A stretch of 64,000 nucleotides of DNA from Mycobacterium sp. 155. GTDB taxonomy: Bacteria; Actinomycetota; Actinomycetes; Mycobacteriales; Mycobacteriaceae. The stretch is from positions 3,918,478-3,982,477 of the forward strand of contig NZ_KB892705.1 of the NCBI RefSeq assembly GCF_000373905.1. The letters run 5' to 3'. This document shows positions 27,353-34,737 of this stretch, in pieces. The first letter of the stretch is position 1; every line of letters begins with the position of its first letter. The notes below the pieces were generated by a model. It did not search any database and had not been told where the DNA came from. It saw only the letters and a program-made list of their open reading frames with translations. A program made the translations under genes and the position numbers.

Positions 27353-28488
27353 TCATCTGGGTGATCGCCGGCCTGCTCGGTCTGGCTACTGGACTGCGCA
27401 TCGGATGGGCACTGGTCAACAAACAATCGCTGGTCAGCCTGGCCATGATCGTTGCGCTCGGCAGTCTTGGCGTGGTGGCTGCGCTTAACTGGCAACCGCT
27501 CGCCCTGCTGATCGACACCGTCGCGCACTGGCCCAATATCGCGATAGCGCTCAGCCAGGTCGCGCTCATCGCCTGTGCCGCAGGCAGTTGCGTCATGATC
27601 ACCAGTGCGGCATCGGATCATTCACCGGCAATCACCCTCCGCCTTGCCATGGTGCAATACGGCGTGGCCGTGCTCGTCGCGATCGTCAGCCTGGTGCTGT
27701 TCTTCCGGTCCCCCAGGCAACCCGAGATGGCGCCGGAGGAATATCTCAAACGTGACCTCGGCAGCAACGGCATCACGTGGCTGTTGCCGTTGCTGTATGT
27801 GCTGCTGGCCCTCACGCTGGTGGTCTGGGCCGGCCTGCGGTACTCGAACAGGAGCCGCCGGGGCCGTGCGTTGTTCGTGTTCAGCCTGGGTATCGCACTG
27901 ATCGTTGCCGCCAGCGCGTTCTTCCTCCTGCGAGCAGTCGGGCACACACCGATGGTCGGTGTCGGATCGGCGGCGACCCTGCTCGGCTGTGCCATGGTGG
28001 TCGTTGCTGCCGGCTCGCTGCTGCCAAGCGTCGAGGACTGGTTCGGTGCCCGACAGGAATTGCGTGTCATAGCCCCGCTGCTCACCGAACTCGGCCGCAG
28101 GCATCCTGACGCCGGCATCGGTGTACGGCCACGCGGCCCGCTGGTGTTCCGGGTGGCCGAGCGGATGTCATTGATCTCGGACTCGCTCTACCTGGAGGCG
28201 ACCGCCGCCGCGGCACGCCGGCGCGAAGCAGTCGGACCTCCGCGAAGAGTGGGCGCCGAAATCCGCCCAACCGATCCCGACGCGGTGTCGCCGGTGCAAC
28301 AAGCCCGCGCGGTGGCGCGGTGGATCTACCAGACCCGTGGTGTCGACAGCTCCGGTGCTGACGGCGAAGGATCGGTGTTTCCGGGGTTGACCTGGTTGCG
28401 TCAACCGGAGTCGTATTCCGACCGTGAGTGGATTCTCGCGATTGCGCAGGAGTACCGCGCCTTACCACGTTCCGGCGGCAGAACGTAA
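27349..28488 (+). CDS. Seven-helix membrane protein with cytosolic tail, MAB_1171c-like
   Basis: Protein of 379 residues. Seven hydrophobic helices are seen at about 2-22, 28-47, 63-84, 98-119, 143-164, 173-194 and 202-226. A cytosolic domain of ~150 residues follows, with APLLTELGRRHPDAGIG and RVAERMSLISDSLYLEA, resembling the tail of 'MAB_1171c family putative transporters' that are often coded next to IrrE/XRE genes. The TTG start overlaps the IrrE stop. It could be a transporter or a membrane sensor that controls the protease; neither is shown. A long terminator follows. Confidence 0.75.
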   Translation: MIIWVIAGLLGLATGLRIGWALVNKQSLVSLAMIVALGSLGVVAALNWQPLALLIDTVAHWPNIAIALSQVALIACAAGSCVMITSAASDHSPAITLRLAMVQYGVAVLVAIVSLVLFFRSPRQPEMAPEEYLKRDLGSNGITWLLPLLYVLLALTLVVWAGLRYSNRSRRGRALFVFSLGIALIVAASAFFLLRAVGHTPMVGVGSAATLLGCAMVVVAAGSLLPSVEDWFGARQELRVIAPLLTELGRRHPDAGIGVRPRGPLVFRVAERMSLISDSLYLEATAAAARRREAVGPPRRVGAEIRPTDPDAVSPVQQARAVARWIYQTRGVDSSGADGEGSVFPGLTWLRQPESYSDREWILAIAQEYRALPRSGGRT

Positions 28489-28504
28489 ACAGAGCGGCAG
28501 ATAC

Positions 28505-28553
28505 ACAAAACCCAGACAGAGACCGACGACGCCGGTCCCTGTCTGGGTTTTGT
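28505..28553. terminator. Bidirectional terminator between the IrrE module and espR
   Basis: A 15-bp perfect stem (28505-28519 with 28539-28553) encloses a further GACCG/CGGTC pairing. It is A-rich at its left foot and T-rich at its right foot, so it looks like an intrinsic terminator in both directions. It lies between convergent genes. Confidence 0.9.
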
Positions 28554-28582
28554 CGCTGATGATCGGCTGGAGGACGGCCGGG

Positions 28583-28981
28583 TCAGTCGTCGAGACGCTC
28601 GAGGCGGCGCAGCTCGTCGACCTTTTGGGCAAGGTCCTGCTGAGCCTGCGCAGAGAGCCCGACCGTGCGGGCGGCGATACGGCGAACCCCTTCATCGCGC
28701 ATGCTCGCGAGCCAGGTCAGTTCTTTGTCAAGCTTCTCGTAGTACTCGTCGTCGGTGAAGTACGCCGGCTTGATCCGGAAGAAGTTGGCAAGGGCGGCCA
28801 TGGTGGCCACTGACGGGTTGGTGCGGTTGCCCGACCGGAGCTGCGAGAGGTACGGAGCCGACATGGTGATGCCCTCGGACTTCAACGCAGCAATCACCTC
28901 AGCAGACGTATGGGGTCCGCGCCCTGGGGGATAAACCGTGTCGAACAGCCGGTTGAGACGGGCGGCGAACGTCTTGCTCAT
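28583..28981 (-). CDS. espR: Nucleoid-associated regulator EspR
   Basis: DNA-binding protein of 132 residues, near-identical over most of its length to M. tuberculosis EspR (Rv3849). That protein binds as a dimer of dimers, bridges DNA and activates ESX-1-linked and cell-wall genes. The N-terminal helix-turn-helix covers about 1-65 (MSKTFAARLNRLFDTVY, MSAPYLSQLRSGNRTNPS). The C-terminal dimer region follows AYFTDDEYYEKLDKELTWL. The start at 28981 agrees with the known N-terminus; the longer frame upstream is promoter DNA. It faces the IrrE module across a terminator. Confidence 0.95.
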   Translation of the reverse strand: MSKTFAARLNRLFDTVYPPGRGPHTSAEVIAALKSEGITMSAPYLSQLRSGNRTNPSVATMAALANFFRIKPAYFTDDEYYEKLDKELTWLASMRDEGVRRIAARTVGLSAQAQQDLAQKVDELRRLERLDD

Positions 28982-29643
28982 CGAATTGACCTCCACATAC
29001 ATCTTGAGCGGCAACGAATAGGCGGCGTATTTGCTGACCATCGTAGCGAGAACTGTGTCAACTACCAAGTGCAAACCGCGTAAAAGTTAACCCGGCTTAC
29101 CGTTTTTACCACCTTGACCGTGCAAAACGGGGCCTTCGCCACAGGTCGATGGCAGGATTGCACCGAGTGCCAAAGCAAATAGTAAGGGTTGCATCGCATT
29201 GCCGGTGGTGAGCTCCCCACAGCGTCTCGTGCAGCCTGTTACAGGTTTCCTGTGGGCAACCTGAGGCTCGACCCCCTCCGGGGAACCGCACATTTGCTGG
29301 AGCGCGGATACCCGCGAGTGCTGTGCCGCGCGGCGGCGACGGCATGCAGCAATTGACGCACGCGGCCGTCGGAGCCGTCGAAAACCAGTGCTGGCGACGA
29401 TTCATGCGGCTCAGGCATCCCGTGAATGGCTGTGCGACCCGAGTCGCCGAACCGGACAACCAAAGCGCGCTGTCCCGGTCAATCTGGGGTGGGCTGACGT
29501 TCGACAGCCGCCCTTCTTCGTTGGCGTCAATACCCTAGTGGCGGAATGCATAAATCGCTCGACTCGCTTATCAATATCGATCGCTAGGCCAGGTTCTGCC
29601 GGTGAGAGAACGACCCTTCCGAGTTTTGGGACAGACGTCCGAC
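28982..29643. other. 662-bp region with no supported gene
   Basis: The espR promoter should lie at the left end. In M. tuberculosis a membrane-protein gene, Rv3848, occupies this position; nothing of that kind is visible here. Short open frames on both strands lack ribosome sites, and one on the minus strand (29239-29463) only faintly resembles a DUF397 peptide. The stretch 29520-29600 is AT-rich. Confidence 0.5.
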
Positions 29644-30177
29644 TCATGCGGCAAGCAGCATGGCCAGAATCGCGGTATCCGGATGACTGATCGGGTCCAC
29701 GCCGACTCGACTCACCATCGACGTGACGGTGCCGTCGGACTCGGCCTCCACCCACGCCGCCCGATGATCCAGCCCGAGATAAGGCAGACCGGGCAGCAGT
29801 ACGCAGCCGGATGCGGCACCGGTGCATTCGGGCAGCGACGGTGTGGTCTCGGACGGTGGATGAAGTAACAGAAGTGCGGGCGGCTGATGAGCGGCGAAAT
29901 AGCCTGGCGGCAGCGCAGACTCACCCACTACCGGCCCCTCGGCGAGCACGAGTCCGACCGTACCGGGCTGAGACTGCTCGGGCAGTTCCTCGCGCACCCC
30001 GAAAATCGTTGTGGTGGAGAGTAATCCGGGCACCGAAGCGATCCGCACGGTCACAATCAGCAGCTGTGCCCATTCTTTCGTGGTGTCCGGCCAACGCCCG
30101 GATACCACGAACCCCTTGAGGCACCCGCCGGAATGAAACGGGGCGATTTCGATCGCCCGAGAAGAACTAGAATCCAT
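29644..30177 (-). CDS. Rv3847-like conserved hypothetical protein
   Basis: Protein of 177 residues, the same length as Rv3847, in the same place between sodA and espR. It begins MDSSSSRAIEIAPFHSGGCL with GGGAGG a few bases upstream, which decides the start. Hydrophobic beta-strand-like blocks (WAQLLIVTVRIASVPGLLSTTT, VGLVLAEGPVVGE, ALLLLHPPSETTPSLPE) suggest an ESX-secretion-associated EspG-like or other alpha/beta fold, but I do not recognise a domain. No signal or membrane helix is clear. Function is unknown. Confidence 0.75.
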   Translation of the reverse strand: MDSSSSRAIEIAPFHSGGCLKGFVVSGRWPDTTKEWAQLLIVTVRIASVPGLLSTTTIFGVREELPEQSQPGTVGLVLAEGPVVGESALPPGYFAAHQPPALLLLHPPSETTPSLPECTGAASGCVLLPGLPYLGLDHRAAWVEAESDGTVTSMVSRVGVDPISHPDTAILAMLLAA

Positions 30178-30301
30178 TTCGCCTCCCGGACATAGGAGTT
30201 GGGCGCCGGCACCTTTCTTTTCGCACTCGATCACTTCAGCATGCGGCAGGTGCGTGGGTCGTGCAAGGGGAAACGGGGTCGGCCAGGTCTCAATACGAGA
30301 A

Positions 30302-30332
30302 CGGAGCGTCGCGCGAATCGCGCGACGCTCCG
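30302..30332. terminator. sodA terminator
   Basis: A 15-base arm at 30302-30316 is the exact reverse complement of 30318-30332, giving a very stable GC hairpin with a minimal loop. It lies 22 bases past the sodA stop in the direction of its transcription. No T-run follows, as is common in mycobacteria. Confidence 0.85.
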
Positions 30333-30354
30333 CCTGGAAGATGGGAAACGAGCC

Positions 30355-30978
30355 TCAGCCGAAGATCAAACTATTGGCCTTCGAGGTCGCGGCCGTGTAC
30401 CGATTCTGTACGTCCTCCCAGTTGACTACGTTCCAGAACGCCTTGACATAGTCTGCCTTGACATTCTTGTACTGCAGATAGAACGCGTGCTCCCACATGT
30501 CCACCTGCAGCAGCGGGATGATGCCGAGTGGCACGTTGGCCTGCTGGTCGTAGAGCTGAAAGGTCAGCAAGCGGTCGCCGAGGCTGTCGTAACCGAGCAC
30601 CGCCCAGCCTGAACCCTGCAGACCGTTGGCGGCAGCGGTGAACTGAGCCTGGAACTTGTCGAACGAACCGAACTGGTCATCGAGAGCCGCAGCAAGATCA
30701 CCGGTCGGCTTGTCGCCGCCGTTCGGTGAAAGGTTCTTCCACCAGATCGAGTGGTTGACGTGCCCGCCCAGGTGGAAGGCGAGGTTCTTCTCGTTGAGGA
30801 AGATGGCGGCGTGATCGCCGTTGGCGCGGGCTTCCTCAAGCTTGGCCACCGCGTCGTTGACACCCTTGACATACGCCGCGTGATGTTTGCTGTGGTGCAG
30901 CTCGTTGATCTGGCCGGAGATGTGCGGTTCAAGCGCTCCATAGTCGTAATCCAGGTCGGGCAGGGTGTACTCAGCCAC
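30355..30978 (-). CDS. sodA: Superoxide dismutase, Mn/Fe family
   Basis: Dismutates superoxide to hydrogen peroxide and oxygen; 207 residues without a signal peptide, although mycobacterial SodA is known to be exported by SecA2. Metal ligands are His28 (in [10 protein letters not shown]), His76 (HVNHSIWW), Asp160 and His164 (DMWEHAFY). Residue 145 is Gln (LYDQQANVP), where the iron enzyme of M. tuberculosis has His, so manganese is expected as in M. smegmatis. It is likely monocistronic, with a strong hairpin after the stop and a 52-codon membrane-peptide gene upstream on the same strand. Confidence 0.97.
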   Translation of the reverse strand: MAEYTLPDLDYDYGALEPHISGQINELHHSKHHAAYVKGVNDAVAKLEEARANGDHAAIFLNEKNLAFHLGGHVNHSIWWKNLSPNGGDKPTGDLAAALDDQFGSFDKFQAQFTAAANGLQGSGWAVLGYDSLGDRLLTFQLYDQQANVPLGIIPLLQVDMWEHAFYLQYKNVKADYVKAFWNVVNWEDVQNRYTAATSKANSLIFG

Positions 30979-31105
30979 GTGATTCCTTCCTCAAATCGGT
31001 CGATCGCGCCAGGCGCCCACAAGATCGTCGTACACATTGCTTCATCGCAACGCGCACCGCAACGATGCGTGTCATCCCTCACACGTAAACCCGATGAGTC
31101 GGAAG

Positions 31106-31264
31106 TCAGAGCCAGACGATCAGTGCCAGGACGCCCAGCAGGATCAGCGCGATAGCGCTCGCGCGGAGGAAGACCATGAGCTGATTTTGCGTGTGCAGAC
31201 AGCCGGATGGATGCTGCTCGGGATGCGGCACGACACTCCCGGGACCCATTGGATGTGATGCCAT
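31106..31264 (-). CDS. Small single-pass membrane protein, 52 residues
   Basis: A short frame starting at an ATG at 31264 with AGGAG six bases upstream. The first ~28 residues are His/Pro-rich and soluble (MASHPMGPGSVVPHPEQHP), and the last ~24 form a clear membrane helix (LRASAIALILLGVLALIVWL) that reaches the C-terminus, a tail-anchored layout. It lies 127 bases upstream of sodA on the same strand. I do not recognise a family. The ribosome site and the sharp hydrophobic helix make it likely to be real. Confidence 0.6.
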   Translation of the reverse strand: MASHPMGPGSVVPHPEQHPSGCLHTQNQLMVFLRASAIALILLGVLALIVWL

Positions 31265-31729
31265 CACACGCTCCTGAACTGCAGGATCAACGTTCACCCA
31301 GTGAGTTCTGTCACAACGGCTGGTGTGACGCCGAGCATAGACCCTCGGGTGGGTGGGCAAAAATCCACCGTCGCCCACCGCAAAACCCCGGGCCGACCCC
31401 GCCCAGTGGTCCGCCCGCTCAGCCGGTTACCGGGATACCGGTGCGGGGTGGCTCGACAGCGGCCGCGACGCGGTGTGCCGAGGCGAATGGTTAGCCGAAC
31501 AACTCATTTCGCTCGACTCCAAGTGGCTGTTGATCGACAGGCAGACGAACACAGGGTTATCCACAGTGGTGATCAGCATGCGCACAGCTAAACCCGGTTG
31601 GCTCATGCCGGCGCAGGTACCGGCCTGTGGATGAACCTGTGGAAACTGTGGATAGTTTTGGATTGCTAAATCGACAGTCAGGCCGGGGACTGGATGCATC
31701 GCACGAATCCGCGTGCAAGCATGGACGGT
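31265..31729. other. 465-bp non-coding region with DnaA-box-like sites
   Basis: The stretch lies between the small membrane-protein gene and the rhodanese gene. No gene is supported. From 31557 to 31655 it carries four 9-mers resembling DnaA boxes, listed separately. The segment 31660-31680 is AT-rich. Confidence 0.6.
31557..31655. promoter_or_regulatory. Cluster of DnaA-box-like 9-mers
   Basis: TTATCCACA at 31557-31565 is a perfect classical DnaA box. On the other strand TGTGGATGA (31626-31634), TGTGGAAAC (31638-31646) and TGTGGATAG (31647-31655) are near matches, spaced 9-12 bases apart. An AT-rich run follows. No replication gene is nearby, so this may titrate DnaA or tie the rhodanese gene to replication; both are inference. 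Confidence 0.45.
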
Positions 31730-32071
31730 ATGGACGACGTGGAGGTTGCGCAGGCCGGTATCGCCGCTGTTCCGACGACTTTCGGTGAGACGGTGGTGCT
31801 GCTCGACGTGCGCGAGGACGACGAATGGCAGCGCGGTCATGTGGCGGGGGCCCAGCACATCCCGATGGGCGATGTGCCGGCCCGGATGGCCGAGATCGAC
31901 CCGGATGCCGAATTATTCGTGGTGTGCCACGCGGGTGGCCGTTCGTTGCGTGTCGCCAACTACCTCGCGCGCAACGGATATACGCCCACCAATGTCGACG
32001 GTGGAATGCTGGCCTGGGTGGGTGCCGGCCGGCCAGTGGTCACCGACGACGGCAGTCCCGGCAGCGTGTGA
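31730..32071 (+). CDS. Single-domain rhodanese-like sulfurtransferase
   Basis: Small sulfur-transfer protein of 113 residues, one rhodanese domain. Family blocks are VVLLDVREDDEWQRGHVAGAQHIPMGDV (about 22-49) and the active-site loop VVCHAGGRSLRVANYL, whose Cys carries the persulfide, followed by NVDGGMLAWVGAGRPV. The ATG at 31730 is used; another in-frame ATG at 31721 would add three residues and neither has a strong ribosome site. It is followed after 34 bases by the zinc-ribbon membrane protein. The sulfur acceptor is unknown. Confidence 0.9.
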   Translation: MDDVEVAQAGIAAVPTTFGETVVLLDVREDDEWQRGHVAGAQHIPMGDVPARMAEIDPDAELFVVCHAGGRSLRVANYLARNGYTPTNVDGGMLAWVGAGRPVVTDDGSPGSV

Positions 32072-32105
32072 GAGGCCGCTCCGCAACCGTCGCTAGGCTG
32101 AACCG

Positions 32106-33182
32106 ATGATCCAGGTGTGTTCGCAGTGCGGAACGCGCTGGAATGTGCGTGACCGGCAGCGGTCGTGGTGCCCGCGGTGCGGTGGCACGTTGCTCGCGCC
32201 GTCGGTGATGCAGTGGACTCCGCCGCAGGCCGCTCCGACACCACCTCCGCAGCCACATGGGCCCGCCCAGCCGCAAGGCAAGCGGTCGCCGCAGGCGGCC
32301 TCATCTCGCTTGGCGCCCGGCTATCGCTGGGTCGCGCTGCGCCCGGGCGCTCCGCCGCGGCGCCGCGTGCGCCGCGGGCTGCTCGGGCCCACTCCTCACT
32401 ACCCGGTCGTCCCGCGTTGGGGCCTGCAGCAGCATTTCGACGTCGTCGGCGCCGAGCAGGCCCGCGAACATGCCGGGCCCCAACCAGCAACTGTGCGCAC
32501 CATGCTGGTCGCCACCATGGTTGCGCTCGGTGTCGCGGCCTTCGCGCATGTGCTGCGCTACGCGCTGATGCTGATCAACCGCAGCGTCCTGCTGCATCCG
32601 TGGATCGCCGCCGCGGCGGTGGTCTTCGGTGTATTGGCGAGCCTCGTGGCGCTCGTCATCCTGGGCATCACCGCGGTGATCCTGGTCAGATGGCTCATCG
32701 CGCGACGCGCGGCCGCCTATGCCGAACGCGGGCAGACCGACCCGCACCCCGCTGCGCAGGTGTGGGCACTCACGCTGATCCCCGGAATCAACGTGGTGTT
32801 CGCACCGGTGTATGTGATCGAGCTGGCGACTGTGGAGGGCCGGCTGACACGGTTGCACCGCCCGATCGTGGTGTGGTGGATCGTGTGGGCACTCAGCGCC
32901 GTCGTCGCGCTGTGGTCGGTCATCGATACCGTCGTCGTCACGTTCTTTGCCAACAGCACGCAGAACCTTGCCGACGACAACGTGATCGTCGCCGTCGGGT
33001 ATCTGCTGGCCCTGGCTTCGGTCTTGCTGGTCTCGCGGGTGTATCTCGGTTTCGAGGGCGCCCCGGGCGAGCGCAGCACCCGACGCTGGGTGGTGGTAGC
33101 GAGCGAACCGGACGCAAGCCAACCGGATGAGCCGGAATCGGCGGTTCCGGTTGAGACCCAGGGGCAAAACCCGGCAGCATAG
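32106..33182 (+). CDS. Zinc-ribbon multi-pass membrane protein (DUF4328-like, Rv3843c type)
   Basis: Protein of 358 residues. The N-terminus is a zinc ribbon with two CxxC pairs (VCSQCGTRW and WCPRCGGTLL, about 4-30), followed by a Pro/Gln-rich linker and a basic region. Five hydrophobic helices occupy about 140-315 (for example LVATMVALGVAAFAHVL and AVVFGVLASLVALVILGITAVILV). The acidic C-terminus trails off. It resembles Rv3843c, which also lies beside glpQ1 and bfrB. Function is unknown; the ribbon may bind a partner at the membrane face. It ends four bases before GDPD. Confidence 0.82.
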   Translation: MIQVCSQCGTRWNVRDRQRSWCPRCGGTLLAPSVMQWTPPQAAPTPPPQPHGPAQPQGKRSPQAASSRLAPGYRWVALRPGAPPRRRVRRGLLGPTPHYPVVPRWGLQQHFDVVGAEQAREHAGPQPATVRTMLVATMVALGVAAFAHVLRYALMLINRSVLLHPWIAAAAVVFGVLASLVALVILGITAVILVRWLIARRAAAYAERGQTDPHPAAQVWALTLIPGINVVFAPVYVIELATVEGRLTRLHRPIVVWWIVWALSAVVALWSVIDTVVVTFFANSTQNLADDNVIVAVGYLLALASVLLVSRVYLGFEGAPGERSTRRWVVVASEPDASQPDEPESAVPVETQGQNPAA

Positions 33183-33186
33183 CGGT

Positions 33187-34050
33187 ATGAACGCGGGCGA
33201 AGCCGCTGCCGAAGAGCCAGCGACACCGGGTCTATCGCATCCGTTTGTGGTGGCGCACCGCGGGGCCTCCGCGGACCGGCCCGAACACACCCTTGCCGCT
33301 TATGATCTGGCGCTGCGGGAGGGCGCCGACGGCGTCGAATGCGATGTGCGGCTCACCCGCGACGGGCACCTGGTGTGCGTGCACGACCGCCGGGTGGATC
33401 GCACGTCGACGGGTACAGGGTTGGTCAGTGAAATGTCCCTGTCCGAGCTGCGGGACCTCGACTACGGATCGTGGCATGCCAGCAGGGACACCGACGGTGG
33501 TCAGGGAGACACCGGGCTGCTGACCCTGGATGCACTGGTCTCCATGGTGTTGGACTGGAACCGGCCGGTGAAGCTGTTTATCGAGACCAAGCATCCGGTC
33601 CGCTACGGCGCATTGGTGGAGAACAAGGTGCTGGCCCTGCTGCACCGCTACGGGATCGCCTCACCCGCGTCGGCGGATCTGTCCCGGGCCGTGGTGATGT
33701 CCTTCTCGGCGGCCGCGGTGTGGCGGATCCGGCGGGCCGCGCCGATGCTGCCGACGGTGCTGCTCGGGGAGACCTCGCGTTACCTGGGTGGAAGCGCGGC
33801 GACGACGGTGGGAGCGACGGCCGTCGGGCCGTCCATCGCCACGTTGCGGGAGCATCCCGAATTGGTCGACCGGGCGGCAGCGCAGGGCCGGGCGCTGTAC
33901 TGCTGGACCGTGGACCACTATGAGGACGTGCAGTTCTGCCGGGATATCGGGGTGGCCTGGGTGGCCACCAACCACCCCGGCCGCACTAAGGACTGGCTGC
34001 TGAACGGCCTGACCGGTGCGGGCGGGACGGGCGGCGTGTCGAACTCTTAG
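33187..34050 (+). CDS. glpQ1: Glycerophosphodiester phosphodiesterase
   Basis: Hydrolyses glycerophosphodiesters to glycerol 3-phosphate and an alcohol; 287 residues. The catalytic GDPD start is VVAHRGASADRPEHTLAAY (about 20-38), with the first catalytic His in AHRG, the metal glutamate and aspartate in ADGVECDVRLTRDG, and the second His in CVHDR. LFIETKHP supplies the later Glu and Lys. There is no signal peptide, so it acts in the cytosol. The ATG at 33187 is chosen over an upstream ATG inside the preceding gene. Its stop overlaps the convergent bfrB stop by four bases. Corresponds to Rv3842c. Confidence 0.93.
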   Translation: MNAGEAAAEEPATPGLSHPFVVAHRGASADRPEHTLAAYDLALREGADGVECDVRLTRDGHLVCVHDRRVDRTSTGTGLVSEMSLSELRDLDYGSWHASRDTDGGQGDTGLLTLDALVSMVLDWNRPVKLFIETKHPVRYGALVENKVLALLHRYGIASPASADLSRAVVMSFSAAAVWRIRRAAPMLPTVLLGETSRYLGGSAATTVGATAVGPSIATLREHPELVDRAAAQGRALYCWTVDHYEDVQFCRDIGVAWVATNHPGRTKDWLLNGLTGAGGTGGVSNS

Positions 34051-34595
34051 AGGGTGCCCCCGGCGGCTTTGGGAGCCGAGGGATCGGCGCCTGCGGCGGC
34101 CGCAAGCTCGCGGGCGACGAAGTCCTCCAGATGGAACAGGTTGTCGCCGGCGCGCTCGGCGATACGGACCAGCGTCGACATCGACGCCACCTCTTCCACC
34201 TGCTCCTTGAGGAACCACTGCATGAACTGCTCGCCGAGGTAGTCGCCCTCCTCGCGGGCCACGCTGGCCAATCGGCTGATCTGCTCGGTGACCGTGCGCT
34301 CCTGCTTGAGCGAGAGCGCTAGCGCGTCGCGGGGCTCGGCGAACTGGTTGCACACCGCGTCGGTGCCGGGTATCTCGACCTCGATGTCACGGTCGAGCAG
34401 GTACTGCACCAGCATCATCGCGTGATTGCGTTCTTCGACCGATTGGTTGTAGAAGTGCTTGGCGAGCTGGGGAAGATCGGCTCCATCGAAATACACGGCG
34501 ATCGCAATGTATTGCTGTGAGGCAGTGAATTCGTTGCGAATTTGGTCGTGCAGAAGTGTGTGGAATTTTGTTTCGAGTGGGCCGGTAGTTGTCAT
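34047..34595 (-). CDS. bfrB: Non-haem ferritin
   Basis: Iron-storage ferritin of 182 residues that oxidises Fe(II) and stores it as mineral in a 24-mer. Ferroxidase-centre residues are visible in NEFTASQQYIAIAVYF (Glu22 region), SVEERNHAMMLVQYLL (Glu-Glu-x-x-His) and LKQERTVTEQI, with EQFMQWFLKEQVEEV in helix D. The C-terminal tail is Ala/Gly-rich, as in M. tuberculosis BfrB. The ATG at 34595 gives MTTTGPLETKFHTLLHDQIR. A strong iron box lies about 125 bases upstream with weaker ones between. IdeR is known to activate bfrB in M. tuberculosis. Confidence 0.96.
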   Translation of the reverse strand: MTTTGPLETKFHTLLHDQIRNEFTASQQYIAIAVYFDGADLPQLAKHFYNQSVEERNHAMMLVQYLLDRDIEVEIPGTDAVCNQFAEPRDALALSLKQERTVTEQISRLASVAREEGDYLGEQFMQWFLKEQVEEVASMSTLVRIAERAGDNLFHLEDFVARELAAAAGADPSAPKAAGGTL

Positions 34596-34633
34596 GTCAG
34601 TGATGATATAGCAGGTCAGACGGTATGCTTTGA

Positions 34634-34667
34634 GAAGGTCAGCCTCATTGAGGTCAGCATTGCCTAA
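34634..34667. promoter_or_regulatory. Two weak, overlapping iron-box-like sites before bfrB
   Basis: TGAGGTCAGCATTGCCTAA (34649-34667) matches the iron-box consensus at 13 of 19 positions, and the overlapping 34634-34652 at 10 of 19. They lie 39-72 bases before the bfrB ATG. Alone they are weak; together with the strong box upstream they suggest an extended IdeR region. Confidence 0.35.
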
Positions 34668-34718
34668 CTCCTGTGACGTGGATGACACGTTCTGACTCGA
34701 ATTTGCTGTTCGCTATTT

Positions 34719-34737
34719 TTAGCTTTGGCTAACCTTT
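34719..34737. promoter_or_regulatory. IdeR-like iron box upstream of bfrB
   Basis: TTAGCTTTGGCTAACCTTT matches 15 of 19 consensus positions, including an unbroken GGCTAACCT. It overlaps the stop codon of the LCP gene and lies 124 bases before the bfrB start. Activation of bfrB by IdeR from such a distance is established in M. tuberculosis. Confidence 0.7.

Noticed and set aside
29239..29463. Possible DUF397-like short protein on the minus strand
   Set aside because: Only a vague likeness, a TTG start with no ribosome site and no HTH partner gene beside it.
31488..31506. Iron-box-like GTTAGCC near 31.5 kb
   Set aside because: Only about 10 of 19 positions match the IdeR consensus.
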